Assembly: GCF_024055895.1 (NCBI RefSeq)
Contig: NZ_JAMXLE010000001.1
Span: 1,931,768-1,995,767 of the forward strand
Reading direction: 5' to 3'
Origin: Rhizobium sp. L1K21
GTDB taxonomy: Bacteria; Pseudomonadota; Alphaproteobacteria; Rhizobiales; Rhizobiaceae
Length of the DNA: 64,000 nt
In this document: positions 28,574 through 36,813 of the stretch, in pieces
Layout of the letters: each line of letters opens with the position of its first letter
Position numbering within the stretch: the first letter of the stretch is position 1
Notes under the pieces: model-generated
What the model was told of the DNA's origin: nothing
The model's database searches: none
The model's input: the letters and a program-made list of their open reading frames with translations, nothing else
Program-made: the position numbers and the translations under genes

Positions 28574-28676
28574 TTTCCGCCGACAGCAGGTGATGGCCCT
28601 CACAGCGGCGAGCCAAATTATTCGCAGCCGCAACTCAACGGGCGCTTCCTGCGCACAGACTGTCTTTGAGACTATA

Positions 28677-29552
28677 TCAGTAGAGACCGCCGCCCGGCTG
28701 GGCGCCCTGGAGCTGCTGCGAACCACCGAAATTCGGGTCTGGCTGCGGCTGTACGCCGTCATTCTGCAGCGGCTGGCCGGTCAATGGGTCAATCTGCTGG
28801 GGCTGTCCGGTCAAGGGGTCGATATTGAGCGGCTGGCCTGTCTGTGGATCAACGTTCAGCGGTTCGCCCGTCTGCGGATCAATGGGCACAATAGGCTGTC
28901 CGGTCAGCGGATCGATCGGCGCCGTCAGCCCCTGTTCCTGACGTCTCTTGAAATATTCGTCGAGGCCCTTCTCGTCAAGAACAGTACCGTCATCCAGCGT
29001 TATCGAATCCGAATTCTTGTTGCCCTCTTCCGCCCCATCCGCCGGTGTCTGCGCATTGTCAGCGGGTGCTGCGCCATCGGCATTTTCTGCCGGTGCCTGC
29101 GCTTCTGTCTGCGGAACCGGTGCCGGTTCTGCGCCCTTTGCTCCCGGCGGCGGCGGCACGTCGGACTTGGCCTTACAGCCCTTCAGCCATACGTCATAAA
29201 TCGGATGTTCCACAGCATTCAGACCGGGGCTGCTTGCAAACATCCAGCCGGTGAAGATACGGCGGATCTTGCGGTCGAGCGTGATTTCCTCCACCTCGAC
29301 GAAGGCGTCCACACGCTGGCTTTCCTCTTCGTCACGGTTATAGCAGACGCGCGGCGTGACCTGCAGTGCGCCAAACTGCACCGTTTCTCCGATATAGACG
29401 TCAAAGGACGTGATGCGACCCGTGATCTTGTCGAGCCCGTTAAACTCCGCAACAGGATTGGAAATGCGCTCTGCGGCGGCGGGGCCTGCCATGGCGGCGG
29501 CTATCGCCAGCGCGGCGCTGCCCTTGCGGAGATATGAAACGAGGAAATCCAT
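28677..29552 (-). CDS. DUF2155 domain protein with C-terminal Pro/Gly repeats
   Basis: 291 residues from the ATG at 29552-29550; the longer frame to 29753 would enter the upstream NDUFA12 gene, so it is rejected. A signal peptide ends MAGPAAAERISNP. The DUF2155 core (about 30-130) includes LDKITGRITSFDVYIGE, VCYNRDEEE and IFTGWMFASSPGLNAVEHP with one more Cys (LKGCKA). An acidic Ala/Pro linker follows. The tail carries five copies of a 10-residue unit like DPLTGQP-x-x-I (about 225-280). Probably periplasmic. It lies 71 bp downstream of the complex I subunit gene on the same strand. Function unknown. Confidence 0.85.
   Translation of the reverse strand: MDFLVSYLRKGSAALAIAAAMAGPAAAERISNPVAEFNGLDKITGRITSFDVYIGETVQFGALQVTPRVCYNRDEEESQRVDAFVEVEEITLDRKIRRIFTGWMFASSPGLNAVEHPIYDVWLKGCKAKSDVPPPPGAKGAEPAPVPQTEAQAPAENADGAAPADNAQTPADGAEEGNKNSDSITLDDGTVLDEKGLDEYFKRRQEQGLTAPIDPLTGQPIVPIDPQTGEPLNVDPQTGQPLNIDPLTGQPQQIDPLTGQPLQNDGVQPQPDPNFGGSQQLQGAQPGGGLY
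28775..28925 (-). repeat. Tandem 30-bp coding repeats in the DUF2155 gene
   Basis: Units of about 30 bp (one of 33) encoding DPLTGQP or DPQTGEP followed by two or three variable residues and Ile/Val/Asn. At least five adjacent units. Sequence is similar but not identical between copies, so the array is old or under selection at the protein level. Confidence 0.75.
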
Positions 29553-29623
29553 CGCGATCCGTTTATCCAGTGGTTTGAAACCACTGCCGCTAAATGGCGA
29601 TTGTGGCCATTCAGCGTCAATGC

Positions 29624-30019
29624 TCAGCTGCCCGGCGTCCAGGCGTCGTAATCGCCCGTCACGCGCGGACGCTCGCCTGCTTCGACCAGCGAACCGGGCG
29701 GATGATAGGCGGCTGCCGTGCCGGTTGCATTGGCGCGATGCGGCTTTTCCCACTCGTGCGGCTTATAGTCCTGCTTCGGCGGCGGAACGTCGGTGCGGTG
29801 GTGCATCCAGCCGTGCCAGCCCGGCGGTATCGCAGATGCTTCCGCATAACCATTATACTGCACCCAGCGCCGCGGCAGGCCATAAGACATCATCGGGCCT
29901 TCATAATAGATGTTGCCGAATTCGTCTTCGCCGACCTTGGTTCCCTTCCGCCAGGTGAAGAAGCGCGTACCGATTGTCGATCCGTTCCACCAGGTGAAAA
30001 TTTGCAGGAGAGTCTTCAT
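29624..30019 (-). CDS. NADH:ubiquinone oxidoreductase NDUFA12-family subunit
   Basis: 131 residues from the ATG at 30019-30017. The family sequence is clear: GTRFFTWRKGTKVGEDEFGN, YYEGPM, RRWVQYNG, ASAIPPGWHGWMHH and the proline-rich C-terminal part with HRANATGTAAAYHPPGS. This is the alphaproteobacterial homologue of mitochondrial accessory subunit B17.2, a peripheral complex I subunit. It lies just upstream of the DUF2155 gene and away from the nuo operon, which is usual for this subunit. Confidence 0.92.
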   Translation of the reverse strand: MKTLLQIFTWWNGSTIGTRFFTWRKGTKVGEDEFGNIYYEGPMMSYGLPRRWVQYNGYAEASAIPPGWHGWMHHRTDVPPPKQDYKPHEWEKPHRANATGTAAAYHPPGSLVEAGERPRVTGDYDAWTPGS

Positions 30020-30291
30020 CGCAAAACCTTGCCAAATGCCAATGCCCCTTGAGTTCGGGGCTCTGTGTATCACCACCGCTTATGCCGCGCCAAGGCCGGC
30101 TTGTCCAGAGTAGCAGCTACTTCAGGCGTCAATTTCACGCAGGATTGCCAAGCGACAGAGGAGCTCTTTGCCGAACGACGGCGCGAATGGAGAAGCTCGA
30201 GCTCAAGTTTCCCATCAAAGCCGTGCCTGTTTCACCTTTCGCGATGGTCCGTCGGTCATGCAACAGCGGCGACCGAATCAGGCCGATATCA

Positions 30292-31332
30292 TCAGAACCG
30301 GGTAATAACGCTGATTCCCGTTCCTTTGAAACTGTTCATGTCGGCGAGTGTTGCCGGCGCGTCGCTGAGGCTGAGTTCGCTGCCGATCAACTTCTCGGGC
30401 TGAAGTTTTCCCGTCTCGATCATATCGAACATTGCACCATAACGATGCGCCTGCATGCCGTGGCTGCCTTTGACCTCAAGCTCCCAGCCGATGACGCGGT
30501 CCATCGGCACAGGCGGACGCGCCTGATCCGCCAAGAGCAGACCGACCTGCACATGGCGGCCGCGGCGGCGCAGGCAGAGAATGGAGTTTGCCATGGTTGC
30601 GGGATGACCGAGCGCGTCGAGTGACACATGTGCGCCGCCCTTTGTGATGTCGCGGATCGCGCCCGCAACATCGCTCGTCTCTGTTCCGTTGACCACAGCC
30701 ACAGCGCCAAGCGCGCGTGCCAGCTTGAGCTTGTCTTCGGCAAGATCAACGGCAATGACATTTGCGCCCATGGCATTGGCGATCATGATGGCGGAGAGAC
30801 CAACACCGCCGCATCCATGCACGGCGACCCATTCGCCGGGTTGAACGCGCGCCTGATCGACCACGGCGCGGAAGGAGGTTACAAAACGGCAGCCGAGGCC
30901 AGCTGCCGTTTTGAATTCCATGCTTTCCGGAAGGCGCACCAGATTGGTGTCGGCATAATCGATCGCCACATATTCGGCAAACGAGCCCCAGGCGGTGAAG
31001 CCCGGCTGAAACTGGCTTTCACAGACCTGATGGTTGCCGCTGGCACATTCGGCGCAATGGCCGCATCCGCTGACAAAGGGCACCGTTACCCGATCACCGG
31101 GCTTCCAGCGGGTTACAAGATTGCCGACTGCAGCAACTGTTCCAGCAAGCTCATGGCCCGGCACGTGCGGCAGGGCGATGTCCGGGTCGTGGCCCTGCCA
31201 ACCATGCCAGTCGGAGCGGCAAAGACCGGTCGCTTCGACCTTCACAACCACGCCACCTGGCGCAGGCGTCGGATCGGGCAAGGTTGCAAGCCGCGGCATC
31301 TCGCCGAACTGTTCGTAAAAGACGGCCTTCAT
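30292..31332 (-). CDS. Zinc-dependent alcohol dehydrogenase (MDR superfamily)
   Basis: 346 residues from the ATG at 31332-31330, with GGAG seven bases ahead. Medium-chain dehydrogenase fold: catalytic zinc ligands Cys in [11 protein letters not shown] and His-Glu in PGHELAG, structural zinc cysteines in [16 protein letters not shown], and the NAD(P)-binding [10 protein letters not shown]. Substrate unknown. It is the last gene of a same-strand series gatB, GNAT, GNAT, ADH, with 20 bp to the GNAT gene upstream. Confidence 0.9.
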   Translation of the reverse strand: MKAVFYEQFGEMPRLATLPDPTPAPGGVVVKVEATGLCRSDWHGWQGHDPDIALPHVPGHELAGTVAAVGNLVTRWKPGDRVTVPFVSGCGHCAECASGNHQVCESQFQPGFTAWGSFAEYVAIDYADTNLVRLPESMEFKTAAGLGCRFVTSFRAVVDQARVQPGEWVAVHGCGGVGLSAIMIANAMGANVIAVDLAEDKLKLARALGAVAVVNGTETSDVAGAIRDITKGGAHVSLDALGHPATMANSILCLRRRGRHVQVGLLLADQARPPVPMDRVIGWELEVKGSHGMQAHRYGAMFDMIETGKLQPEKLIGSELSLSDAPATLADMNSFKGTGISVITRF

Positions 31333-31352
31333 GCCACGCTCCACTTCACGTC

Positions 31353-31853
31353 TTAAAATGCCAATTTCTTTTCCATGATCAGGGCTGGAATGCCCGAGCC
31401 ACCCGAACCCGCATTGTCGGTCCGACCCACCACGCTCATACCGTGGGCGGTGTAAAAATCAATTGCGCGATCATTTTCTTCTGTCACTTCCAGGCGCAGT
31501 TTTTCCGCATCCGGAAAGCAGGTCTCGATCTCGGCGAAAAGGTCGCTGCCAATCCCCTGCCGCTGCCACAGCGGATGCACGTAAAGCTGGTTGAGATTGG
31601 CCGTCTTCGGCTCACGCCGCGACATGGCGGCATAGGCCATCCCGCCCATATAGGCACCGCTATCTGCCACGAGGAATTCTGCGTCCGGCCGGTTGAGCCG
31701 CGCCTTGATGGCTGGAAGCGCATGCCAGCCTTCAATCAAGGCATCGATCTTGGCGAAGCCGTGAAAAGGCGCATAGGTTTCCCGCCACGTCTCGACGAGA
31801 AGGTCTCTCAGCTTTTCAAGATCGGTTTCCTGGGCAGTGCGAATGAAAAACAT
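31353..31853 (-). CDS. GNAT family N-acetyltransferase (copy A of a tandem pair)
   Basis: 166 residues, acetyl-CoA-dependent acetyltransferase fold. The cofactor-binding motif A is [19 protein letters not shown] (the RxxGxG/A loop is RQGIGS). It is strikingly like the adjacent upstream gene: both are 166 residues, both start MFFIR, share ETCFPDA and GIPALI near the end, and are about half identical by eye, so they arose by tandem duplication. Acceptor substrate unknown. Confidence 0.88.
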   Translation of the reverse strand: MFFIRTAQETDLEKLRDLLVETWRETYAPFHGFAKIDALIEGWHALPAIKARLNRPDAEFLVADSGAYMGGMAYAAMSRREPKTANLNQLYVHPLWQRQGIGSDLFAEIETCFPDAEKLRLEVTEENDRAIDFYTAHGMSVVGRTDNAGSGGSGIPALIMEKKLAF

Positions 31854-31871
31854 TTCGTCCCTGCCCTTTCT

Positions 31872-32372
31872 CTAATGGTTCAACGGCTTTTGCAGGATCA
31901 AAGCCGGAATTCCTGAATTGTCACCACCGCAATTGGCGGTCTTGTCGATTTCTTCAAAGCCTTGCGCCCGATAAAACGCAATCGCGGCCTGGTTGTCCGG
32001 CTCCACTTCCAGCCGTATGAAATCGGCATCGGGAAAGCAGGTTTCCACCTCTGCAAAGAGGTCGCGACCCACACCCTGACGCTGATGGTTCGGGTGCACA
32101 TAAAGCTGGTGCAGCATCACCGTCTTGGCAGGTTTCTCCACCATCGCCGCATAAGCCATACCGCCAATCTGACGGCCATCATCGGCCACCAGAAACTCAG
32201 AATGTGGACGCGCAAGACGCTGCTTCAGTGAGGGCAACGAATGCCATTCGGCAATCATTTCCTCCACCTTGGCTTCGCCATAGATCGGGATATAGGTCGC
32301 CCGCCACGTCTCCGCCAGAAGCGTCTGAACCTTTTTCAGGTCGTCCTCATGGGCGGAGCGGATGAAGAACAT
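31872..32372 (-). CDS. GNAT family N-acetyltransferase (copy B of a tandem pair)
   Basis: 166 residues with motif A HQLYVHPNHQRQGVGRDLF. Paralogue of the gene 18 bp downstream. Its ATG overlaps the gatB stop by one base (TAATG at 32374-32370 on the minus strand), implying cotranscription and coupling with gatB. Acceptor substrate unknown. Confidence 0.88.
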   Translation of the reverse strand: MFFIRSAHEDDLKKVQTLLAETWRATYIPIYGEAKVEEMIAEWHSLPSLKQRLARPHSEFLVADDGRQIGGMAYAAMVEKPAKTVMLHQLYVHPNHQRQGVGRDLFAEVETCFPDADFIRLEVEPDNQAAIAFYRAQGFEEIDKTANCGGDNSGIPALILQKPLNH

Positions 32373-33874
32373 TATTCCTCAATCCCGAGCTTGGCCTTGA
32401 CGATGGCTTGAACGGCCTGCGGATTGGCCTTGCCACCGGTTGCTTTCATGACCTGGCCGACAAACCAGCCTGCGAGTGCGGGCTTGGCGGCAACCTTGGC
32501 CACCTGATCGGGGTTGGCAGCGATGATCTCATCAACGGCCGTCTCGATTGCGCCGGTGTCGGTCACCTGTTTCATGCCGCGCTCTTCCACCAGCTTTGCC
32601 GGATCACCGCCCTCGTTCCAGACGATTTCGAAGAGGTCCTTGGCAATCTTGCCGGAAATGGTGCCATCCTTGATCAGATCAAGAATGCCGCCGAGCTGGG
32701 CCGGAGAAACAGGAGTCTCTTCAATGCCTTTGCCGGCTTTGTTCAAGGCACCCAGTAGATCGTTGATCACCCAGTTTGCCGCCGATTTGGCGTCACGCCC
32801 TTCGGCGAGCACCTCGAAATAATCGGCAATGGCTTTTTCCGAAACAAGCACAGAGGCGTCATAGACGGTCAGGCCCAGATCCTTCACGTAGCGCAGCTTC
32901 TTGTCGTCGGGCAATTCCGGCAGATCTTCAAGAAGCGAAGCGACAAAGGCGTTGTCGAATTCGAGCGGCAGCAGATCAGGATCGGGGAAATAGCGATAAT
33001 CATGCGCGTCTTCCTTGGACCGCATGGAGCGCGTTTCGCCCTTGCCGGCGTCGAATAGGCGGGTTTCCTGATCAATCGTGCCGCCTTCCTCCAGAATGGC
33101 GATCTGCCGGCGGGCTTCATATTCGATCGCCATGCCGATAAAGCGGATCGAGTTCATGTTCTTGATTTCGCAGCGCGTGCCGAACTCGCCGCCGGGCTTG
33201 CGCACGGAGACGTTGACGTCAGCGCGCATGGAGCCTTCGTCCATGTTGCCGTCGCAGGTGCCGAGATAGCGCACGATGGAGCGAAGCTTCGTCATATAGG
33301 CCTTGGCTTCGTCCGAGGAACGCATGTCCGGTTTGGAGACGATTTCCATCAACGCAACGCCGGTTCGGTTCAGGTCGACAAATGACATGCTCGGATGCTG
33401 GTCGTGCATCAGCTTACCGGCGTCCTGCTCCAGGTGCAGGCGCTCGATGCCGATTTCGATGTCTTCGAAGTTGCCCTGACGGTCCGGCCCGAGCGAAATC
33501 GTGATCTTGCCTTCGCCGACGATCGGGTCCTTGAACTGCGATATCTGATAACCCTGCGGCAGGTCGGGATAGAAGTAGTTCTTGCGGTCGAAGATCGAGC
33601 GGTGGTTGATCTGAGCCTTCAGACCGAGGCCCGTGCGGACCGCCTGTTTCACGCATTCCTCGTTGATGACGGGAAGCATGCCGGGCATGGCGGCATCCAC
33701 CAGCGAAACGTTGGCGTTGGGCGCCTTGCCAAATTCAGTCGATGCACCGGAAAAGAGCTTCGCATTGCTTGCGACCTGGGCGTGAACCTCCATGCCGATA
33801 ATGACTTCCCAGTCGCCGGTGGCACCGGGGATAAAGCGTTTCGGATCGGGTGTGCGAACATCGACAAGGGTCAT
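32372..33874 (-). CDS. gatB: Aspartyl/glutamyl-tRNA amidotransferase subunit B
   Basis: 500 residues from the ATG at 33874-33872; the longer frame to 33982 crosses an FNR box and is unlikely. GatB activates misacylated Glu-tRNA-Gln or Asp-tRNA-Asn for amidation by GatA. Signatures: [49 protein letters not shown], and the C-terminal GatB/YqeY domain with [14 protein letters not shown]. gatC and gatA lie about 3 kb away at 36814-38637 and are not in the same operon. Confidence 0.96.
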   Translation of the reverse strand: MTLVDVRTPDPKRFIPGATGDWEVIIGMEVHAQVASNAKLFSGASTEFGKAPNANVSLVDAAMPGMLPVINEECVKQAVRTGLGLKAQINHRSIFDRKNYFYPDLPQGYQISQFKDPIVGEGKITISLGPDRQGNFEDIEIGIERLHLEQDAGKLMHDQHPSMSFVDLNRTGVALMEIVSKPDMRSSDEAKAYMTKLRSIVRYLGTCDGNMDEGSMRADVNVSVRKPGGEFGTRCEIKNMNSIRFIGMAIEYEARRQIAILEEGGTIDQETRLFDAGKGETRSMRSKEDAHDYRYFPDPDLLPLEFDNAFVASLLEDLPELPDDKKLRYVKDLGLTVYDASVLVSEKAIADYFEVLAEGRDAKSAANWVINDLLGALNKAGKGIEETPVSPAQLGGILDLIKDGTISGKIAKDLFEIVWNEGGDPAKLVEERGMKQVTDTGAIETAVDEIIAANPDQVAKVAAKPALAGWFVGQVMKATGGKANPQAVQAIVKAKLGIEE

Positions 33875-33953
33875 TGACTGGCTCTTTTGGTGAGGCAAAA
33901 CATTTCGAACCTCCCGGTAAAACAAATGCCCCTGGGGTGCAAGGTTTTTTGCC

Positions 33954-33967
33954 TTGATTGAGATCAA
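33954..33967. promoter_or_regulatory. Perfect FNR/FnrN-type box upstream of the DUF6455 gene
   Basis: TTGATTGAGATCAA matches TTGAT-N4-ATCAA exactly. The centre (33960.5) lies 57 bp ahead of the DUF6455 start. With the box at -41.5, transcription would start near 34002, giving a leader of about 16 nt that holds the GAGGAG ribosome site at 34005-34010. It lies in the divergent promoter region with gatB, so it could also affect gatB. Confidence 0.75.
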
Positions 33968-34017
33968 TGCCCTGTCCTGCAAGCCGTGCTCGTCTTGTCC
34001 GACTGAGGAGTATCAAG

Positions 34018-34305
34018 ATGAGCATATTGCACTATTTCATCCGCGCCAATGAAAGTGCCCAGTTGATGGAAGCAATGATCGGCAGGCTGGGTTTGTCACA
34101 GACCATTGATAGCCTGCCGGACCAACACAATGTCATGCGCCGCGCTGCCACACGCTGCCTGCATTGCGATCATCCGGATCAGTGTGCTGCCTGGCTTGCC
34201 CAGAACCACGCGCCTGACGAGGCCCCGAGCTACTGCAAGAACCACGACATGTTCGAGCGCTTGCTGGATCGCTCTGAAAGCCATCCGTCCAGCTCGTTGA
34301 CCTAA
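34018..34305 (+). CDS. DUF6455-like small Cys-rich protein
   Basis: 95 residues starting MSILHYFIRANESAQLMEAM. The middle contains RAATRCLHCDHPDQCAAWL and later APSYCKNHDMFERL: four cysteines with the spacing C-x2-C-x5-C and a distal C, plus nearby His, which could bind a metal or Fe-S centre. The pattern matches what I recall of DUF6455, a small family of alphaproteobacteria without known function. GAGGAG precedes the ATG by seven bases. A perfect FNR box upstream suggests expression at low oxygen. Converges with and just overlaps the GNAT gene at its 3' end. Confidence 0.8.
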   Translation: MSILHYFIRANESAQLMEAMIGRLGLSQTIDSLPDQHNVMRRAATRCLHCDHPDQCAAWLAQNHAPDEAPSYCKNHDMFERLLDRSESHPSSSLT

Positions 34306-34817
34306 AATTCACCGTAGCCTTCAGGCTGTTCGCCATCATCGTCGCCCAGGTCCTTCACAAGTCCGACCGTATCAACGTCGCGGTCGAGTTTGGCAGACCA
34401 GGCGGTTGTCATCCATTGCACCCGAAAGCCGTTCTTCATGAAAAAGGAGACCGCGTTTTCATTTTCCGAATGAACCTGCGTGATGAGCTCGGTGTGTCCG
34501 ATCCGGATCATTTCCGCCTCGATCGCCTGCAGCATTTTGGTGCCTATGCCCTGGCGATGAAAGGCGGGCTCCACCCAGAGGTCGGTGATATTGTTGTCCA
34601 GTTTTTCGCGCGCAGACCAGCCGACAATCTGGGCGGCCTGTTCGGCAACATCAATCGAAAGCCAATGCTGGCGGGTGAATTGCCGGAAGGCGGAGGCGAC
34701 ATTTTCGCGGGTTTCTTCATCCTCACCCCAACCGATGGCCGCACTTTCCCAGGCCCGATACCCCACATCGGCCAGCAAATAGGCTTCATCCTGCCTTGCG
34801 CTTCTGATCTGCACCAT
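34302..34817 (-). CDS. GNAT family N-acetyltransferase
   Basis: 171 residues from the ATG at 34817-34815 (GGGAG nine bases upstream; an ATG seven codons further upstream and a longer frame are possible). Motif A is DLWVEPAFHRQGIGTKMLQAI, with the acetyl-CoA pyrophosphate loop RQGIGT, and motif B is NAVSFFMKNGFR. A C-terminal acidic tail follows (DLGDDDGEQPEG). Substrate unknown. Confidence 0.87.
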   Translation of the reverse strand: MVQIRSARQDEAYLLADVGYRAWESAAIGWGEDEETRENVASAFRQFTRQHWLSIDVAEQAAQIVGWSAREKLDNNITDLWVEPAFHRQGIGTKMLQAIEAEMIRIGHTELITQVHSENENAVSFFMKNGFRVQWMTTAWSAKLDRDVDTVGLVKDLGDDDGEQPEGYGEF

Positions 34818-34961
34818 CGTTTCGCACTCCCGGTGCACCATTGAAGAGGCCAAATTGGGCTAATTACAACAGGGACCGCACGCAATATCGTTCAAACGGG
34901 CCACTTGTGCTCAGTTTTGCACGGTCTAAATTAGCCAAATCAGGAATTTGGGAGAGAACGG

Positions 34962-36293
34962 GTGGACATCATCATCAACAGCGCACCCGGCCTGTGGCTG
35001 AAGTCCTTCCTCTTGAACCCCTGGGGACTTTACCAGCTTGCGATTATCGCTGTCGGATTTCTGGTGGCGAAACTGGTGGATCGCTGGGCCGAGCCGCTGA
35101 TGGAAGAGCGGGCGCGGCAAATCAGGGGCAATCCTGACCTCCTGCGGGTCATTATCGCGTTCATGCGCAGGCTCGAATGGCTTTTCTTTGTTCTATGGCT
35201 TTGGGCGGCGCGCGGTATCGTCCTCTATTATACGGCATGGCCGAGCCGCGTTTGGCTGATTGGCCTGGCGCTGACACTTGCCTCGGTTTGGTTTTTGGTT
35301 TCCGTTCTCACCCGCATCATCCGAAACCGCAGCATCGCGCGTTTCGTTGCCTTCGTCGCCTGGGTCTATATCGCACTCTACATGACCGGCTTTGACCGTG
35401 AGGTGATGCGCGCACTCGATGGCGCGGCTATCACGGCTGGCACGTTCCGGATTTCGCTCTACTCGACAATCAAGGCCGTCGTCGTCAGTGTGGCGCTTGT
35501 CTGGGTCGCGGTCTTGATCGGAAATGTCGTGTCAAACCGCATCGAACGGCTGGATGACCTTTCGCCGGCCTACCGCGTTCTGCTCGGCAAGCTGGTGAAA
35601 ATCGGGCTGATCATTTTTGCCGGCGCTGCGGCGCTGACGGCCACCGGCATTGATCTCACCGCCTTGACCGTTTTCTCAGGCGCCGTCGGCGTGGGTATCG
35701 GTTTCGGATTGCAAAAGGTGGTATCGAACTTCATTTCCGGCATCATCATCCTTTCCGACAAATCGATCAAACCAGGCGATACGATTTCGCTCGGGGATAC
35801 GTTCGGGTGGATCCGGGAATTGCGCGCCCGCTTCGTCTCTGTCATCACCCGTGACGGCAAGGAATATCTGATCCCCAACGAGGACTTCATCACCCAGCAG
35901 GTGGTTAACTGGTCATTCTCATCAGACTTTGTGCGCATCGATGTCGATTTCGGCGTCTCCTACGACAGCAATCCCCACCAGGTCACCAAAATCGCCATCG
36001 AAACGGCAAAAGGGATCAAACGGGTGACGAATTACCGCGAGCCCGTTTGCTGGATGACAGCATTCGGGACGTCCTCGCTGGATTTCAAGCTGCGCTTCTG
36101 GATCACCGATCCGAATAACGGGCTGACCAATGTGCGCGGCCAGGTTCTGCTGGCGCTTTGGGACGCCTTCAAGGAAGCTGGCGTCAACATTCCCTTCCCG
36201 CATCGCGAGGTGATCATGCGCAGTCCTGTCGACGTGACCGTAACGCAACAGACGTCCGGCACATCATCAAAACCCGAGACGCCAAAGGCTTGA
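34962..36293 (+). CDS. MscS-family mechanosensitive channel
   Basis: 443 residues starting at a GTG at 34962 with GGGAG upstream. The N-terminal part has about four or five membrane helices, before the pore-lining TM3 equivalent with the glycine/alanine-rich FSGAVGVGIGFGLQKVVSNFISG (about residues 244-266). The MscS beta domain follows (LSDKSIKPGDTISLGDTFG, EYLIPNEDFI) and then the cytoplasmic alpha/beta domain. It releases solutes on hypo-osmotic shock. MscS is about 286 residues, so this is the longer YbdG/YjeP-like type without a large periplasmic domain. Confidence 0.93.
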   Translation: MDIIINSAPGLWLKSFLLNPWGLYQLAIIAVGFLVAKLVDRWAEPLMEERARQIRGNPDLLRVIIAFMRRLEWLFFVLWLWAARGIVLYYTAWPSRVWLIGLALTLASVWFLVSVLTRIIRNRSIARFVAFVAWVYIALYMTGFDREVMRALDGAAITAGTFRISLYSTIKAVVVSVALVWVAVLIGNVVSNRIERLDDLSPAYRVLLGKLVKIGLIIFAGAAALTATGIDLTALTVFSGAVGVGIGFGLQKVVSNFISGIIILSDKSIKPGDTISLGDTFGWIRELRARFVSVITRDGKEYLIPNEDFITQQVVNWSFSSDFVRIDVDFGVSYDSNPHQVTKIAIETAKGIKRVTNYREPVCWMTAFGTSSLDFKLRFWITDPNNGLTNVRGQVLLALWDAFKEAGVNIPFPHREVIMRSPVDVTVTQQTSGTSSKPETPKA

Positions 36294-36340
36294 AGCGCTT
36301 GCCAAATCGCTCTGCTCGCCTATCCTGATGAGGCAATAAC

Positions 36341-36480
36341 GGAGCTTTTATGTTCACTATGTCGGAGACCCGGTAAGCACCCTGCCCGCATCCATTTGCG
36401 GAGACAGGGTGAGCACCAAGAACCGCGCCAGACCCTTGCGGCTGGCGCATGTTTTCGTGCGGCCTGCGGGCCAGTTTCCG
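36341..36480 (+). promoter_or_regulatory. Structured leader with upstream ORF before the YjhX/TopAI homologue
   Basis: Contains GGAG (36341-36344) then an 8-codon ORF, and a 19-nt imperfect direct repeat starting CGGAGAC at 36363 and again at 36399 (16 of 19 bases alike). Hairpin 1 has CACCCTG (36378-36384) pairing with CAGGGTG (36405-36411), and hairpin 2 has GCGCCAG (36425-36431) pairing with CTGGCGC (36442-36448). GGCC-TGCG-GGCC at 36461-36472 could form a third stem. The uORF stop sits at the foot of hairpin 1, as in translation-sensing attenuators. Not a family I recognise. Confidence 0.5.
36350..36376 (+). CDS. 8-residue upstream ORF (MFTMSETR)
   Basis: ATG at 36350, stop TAA at 36374-36376, GGAG Shine-Dalgarno with five-base spacing. 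It encodes MFTMSETR and ends two bases before hairpin 1 of the leader. Far too short to act as a normal protein; if translated it would serve as a leader peptide sensing ribosome movement for the toxin-family gene 117 bp downstream. Confidence 0.4.
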   Translation: MFTMSETR

Positions 36481-36492
36481 GACTTTCAGACA

Positions 36493-36753
36493 ATGGACAT
36501 ATCACGCTTGGAACAGCGTATCCTGCACCTCATGGCGCAGGGCGGATGGATTGAGATCATCCGTGAAGACGACAGCAGAAAAATCAGCGAAATCCACTGC
36601 TATACACGCGATGGCTGGCGCTATCCCGGTTTGACCATGCGGCTCTTCCGCAAGCTCAAATCCAACCGTGCCATCGCCTCGGCCAATGGCAAGCCCTACC
36701 GCATTACGCGGCGCGGGCTGGAACTGGTGCGTGCGCAGTTGGATAATCGCTGA
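36493..36753 (+). CDS. YjhX/TopAI toxin family protein (UPF0386)
   Basis: 86 residues from the ATG at 36493: MDISRLEQRILHLMAQGGWI onward. It shares with E. coli YjhX the length, the N-terminal EQR-LH-LA-GG pattern, the CYTRDGW stretch, the FRKLKSNRAIASANGKPYRI segment and the ending VRAQLDNR. E. coli YjhX (TopAI) is reported to inhibit DNA topoisomerase I and is neutralised by the GNAT-type protein YjhQ. No adjacent yjhQ is present here; the nearest GNAT gene is 1.7 kb upstream on the other strand. An in-frame GTG at 36409 would give a 114-residue form but starts within the hairpin leader. A terminator follows. Confidence 0.85.
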   Translation: MDISRLEQRILHLMAQGGWIEIIREDDSRKISEIHCYTRDGWRYPGLTMRLFRKLKSNRAIASANGKPYRITRRGLELVRAQLDNR

Positions 36754-36765
36754 GCAGTGTAAACA

Positions 36766-36795
36766 GAAAGGCGGGATCAATGTCCCGCCTTTTCT
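36766..36795. terminator. Bidirectional terminator between yjhX homologue and gatA
   Basis: AAGGCGGGA (36768-36776), loop TCAATG, TCCCGCCTT (36783-36791) then TTTC. On the minus strand the stem runs into CTTTCTG, so it can serve the converging gatA as well. Confidence 0.85.
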
Positions 36796-36813
36796 AGAGC
36801 ATCGGGTCCGGGC

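Noticed and set aside
36341-36480. Leader of the yjhX homologue as SRP RNA, tmRNA or a known riboswitch
   Set aside because: It lacks the conserved SRP tetraloop core, the tmRNA tRNA-like ends, and any consensus of riboswitch classes I know, so it is reported only as an unclassified leader.
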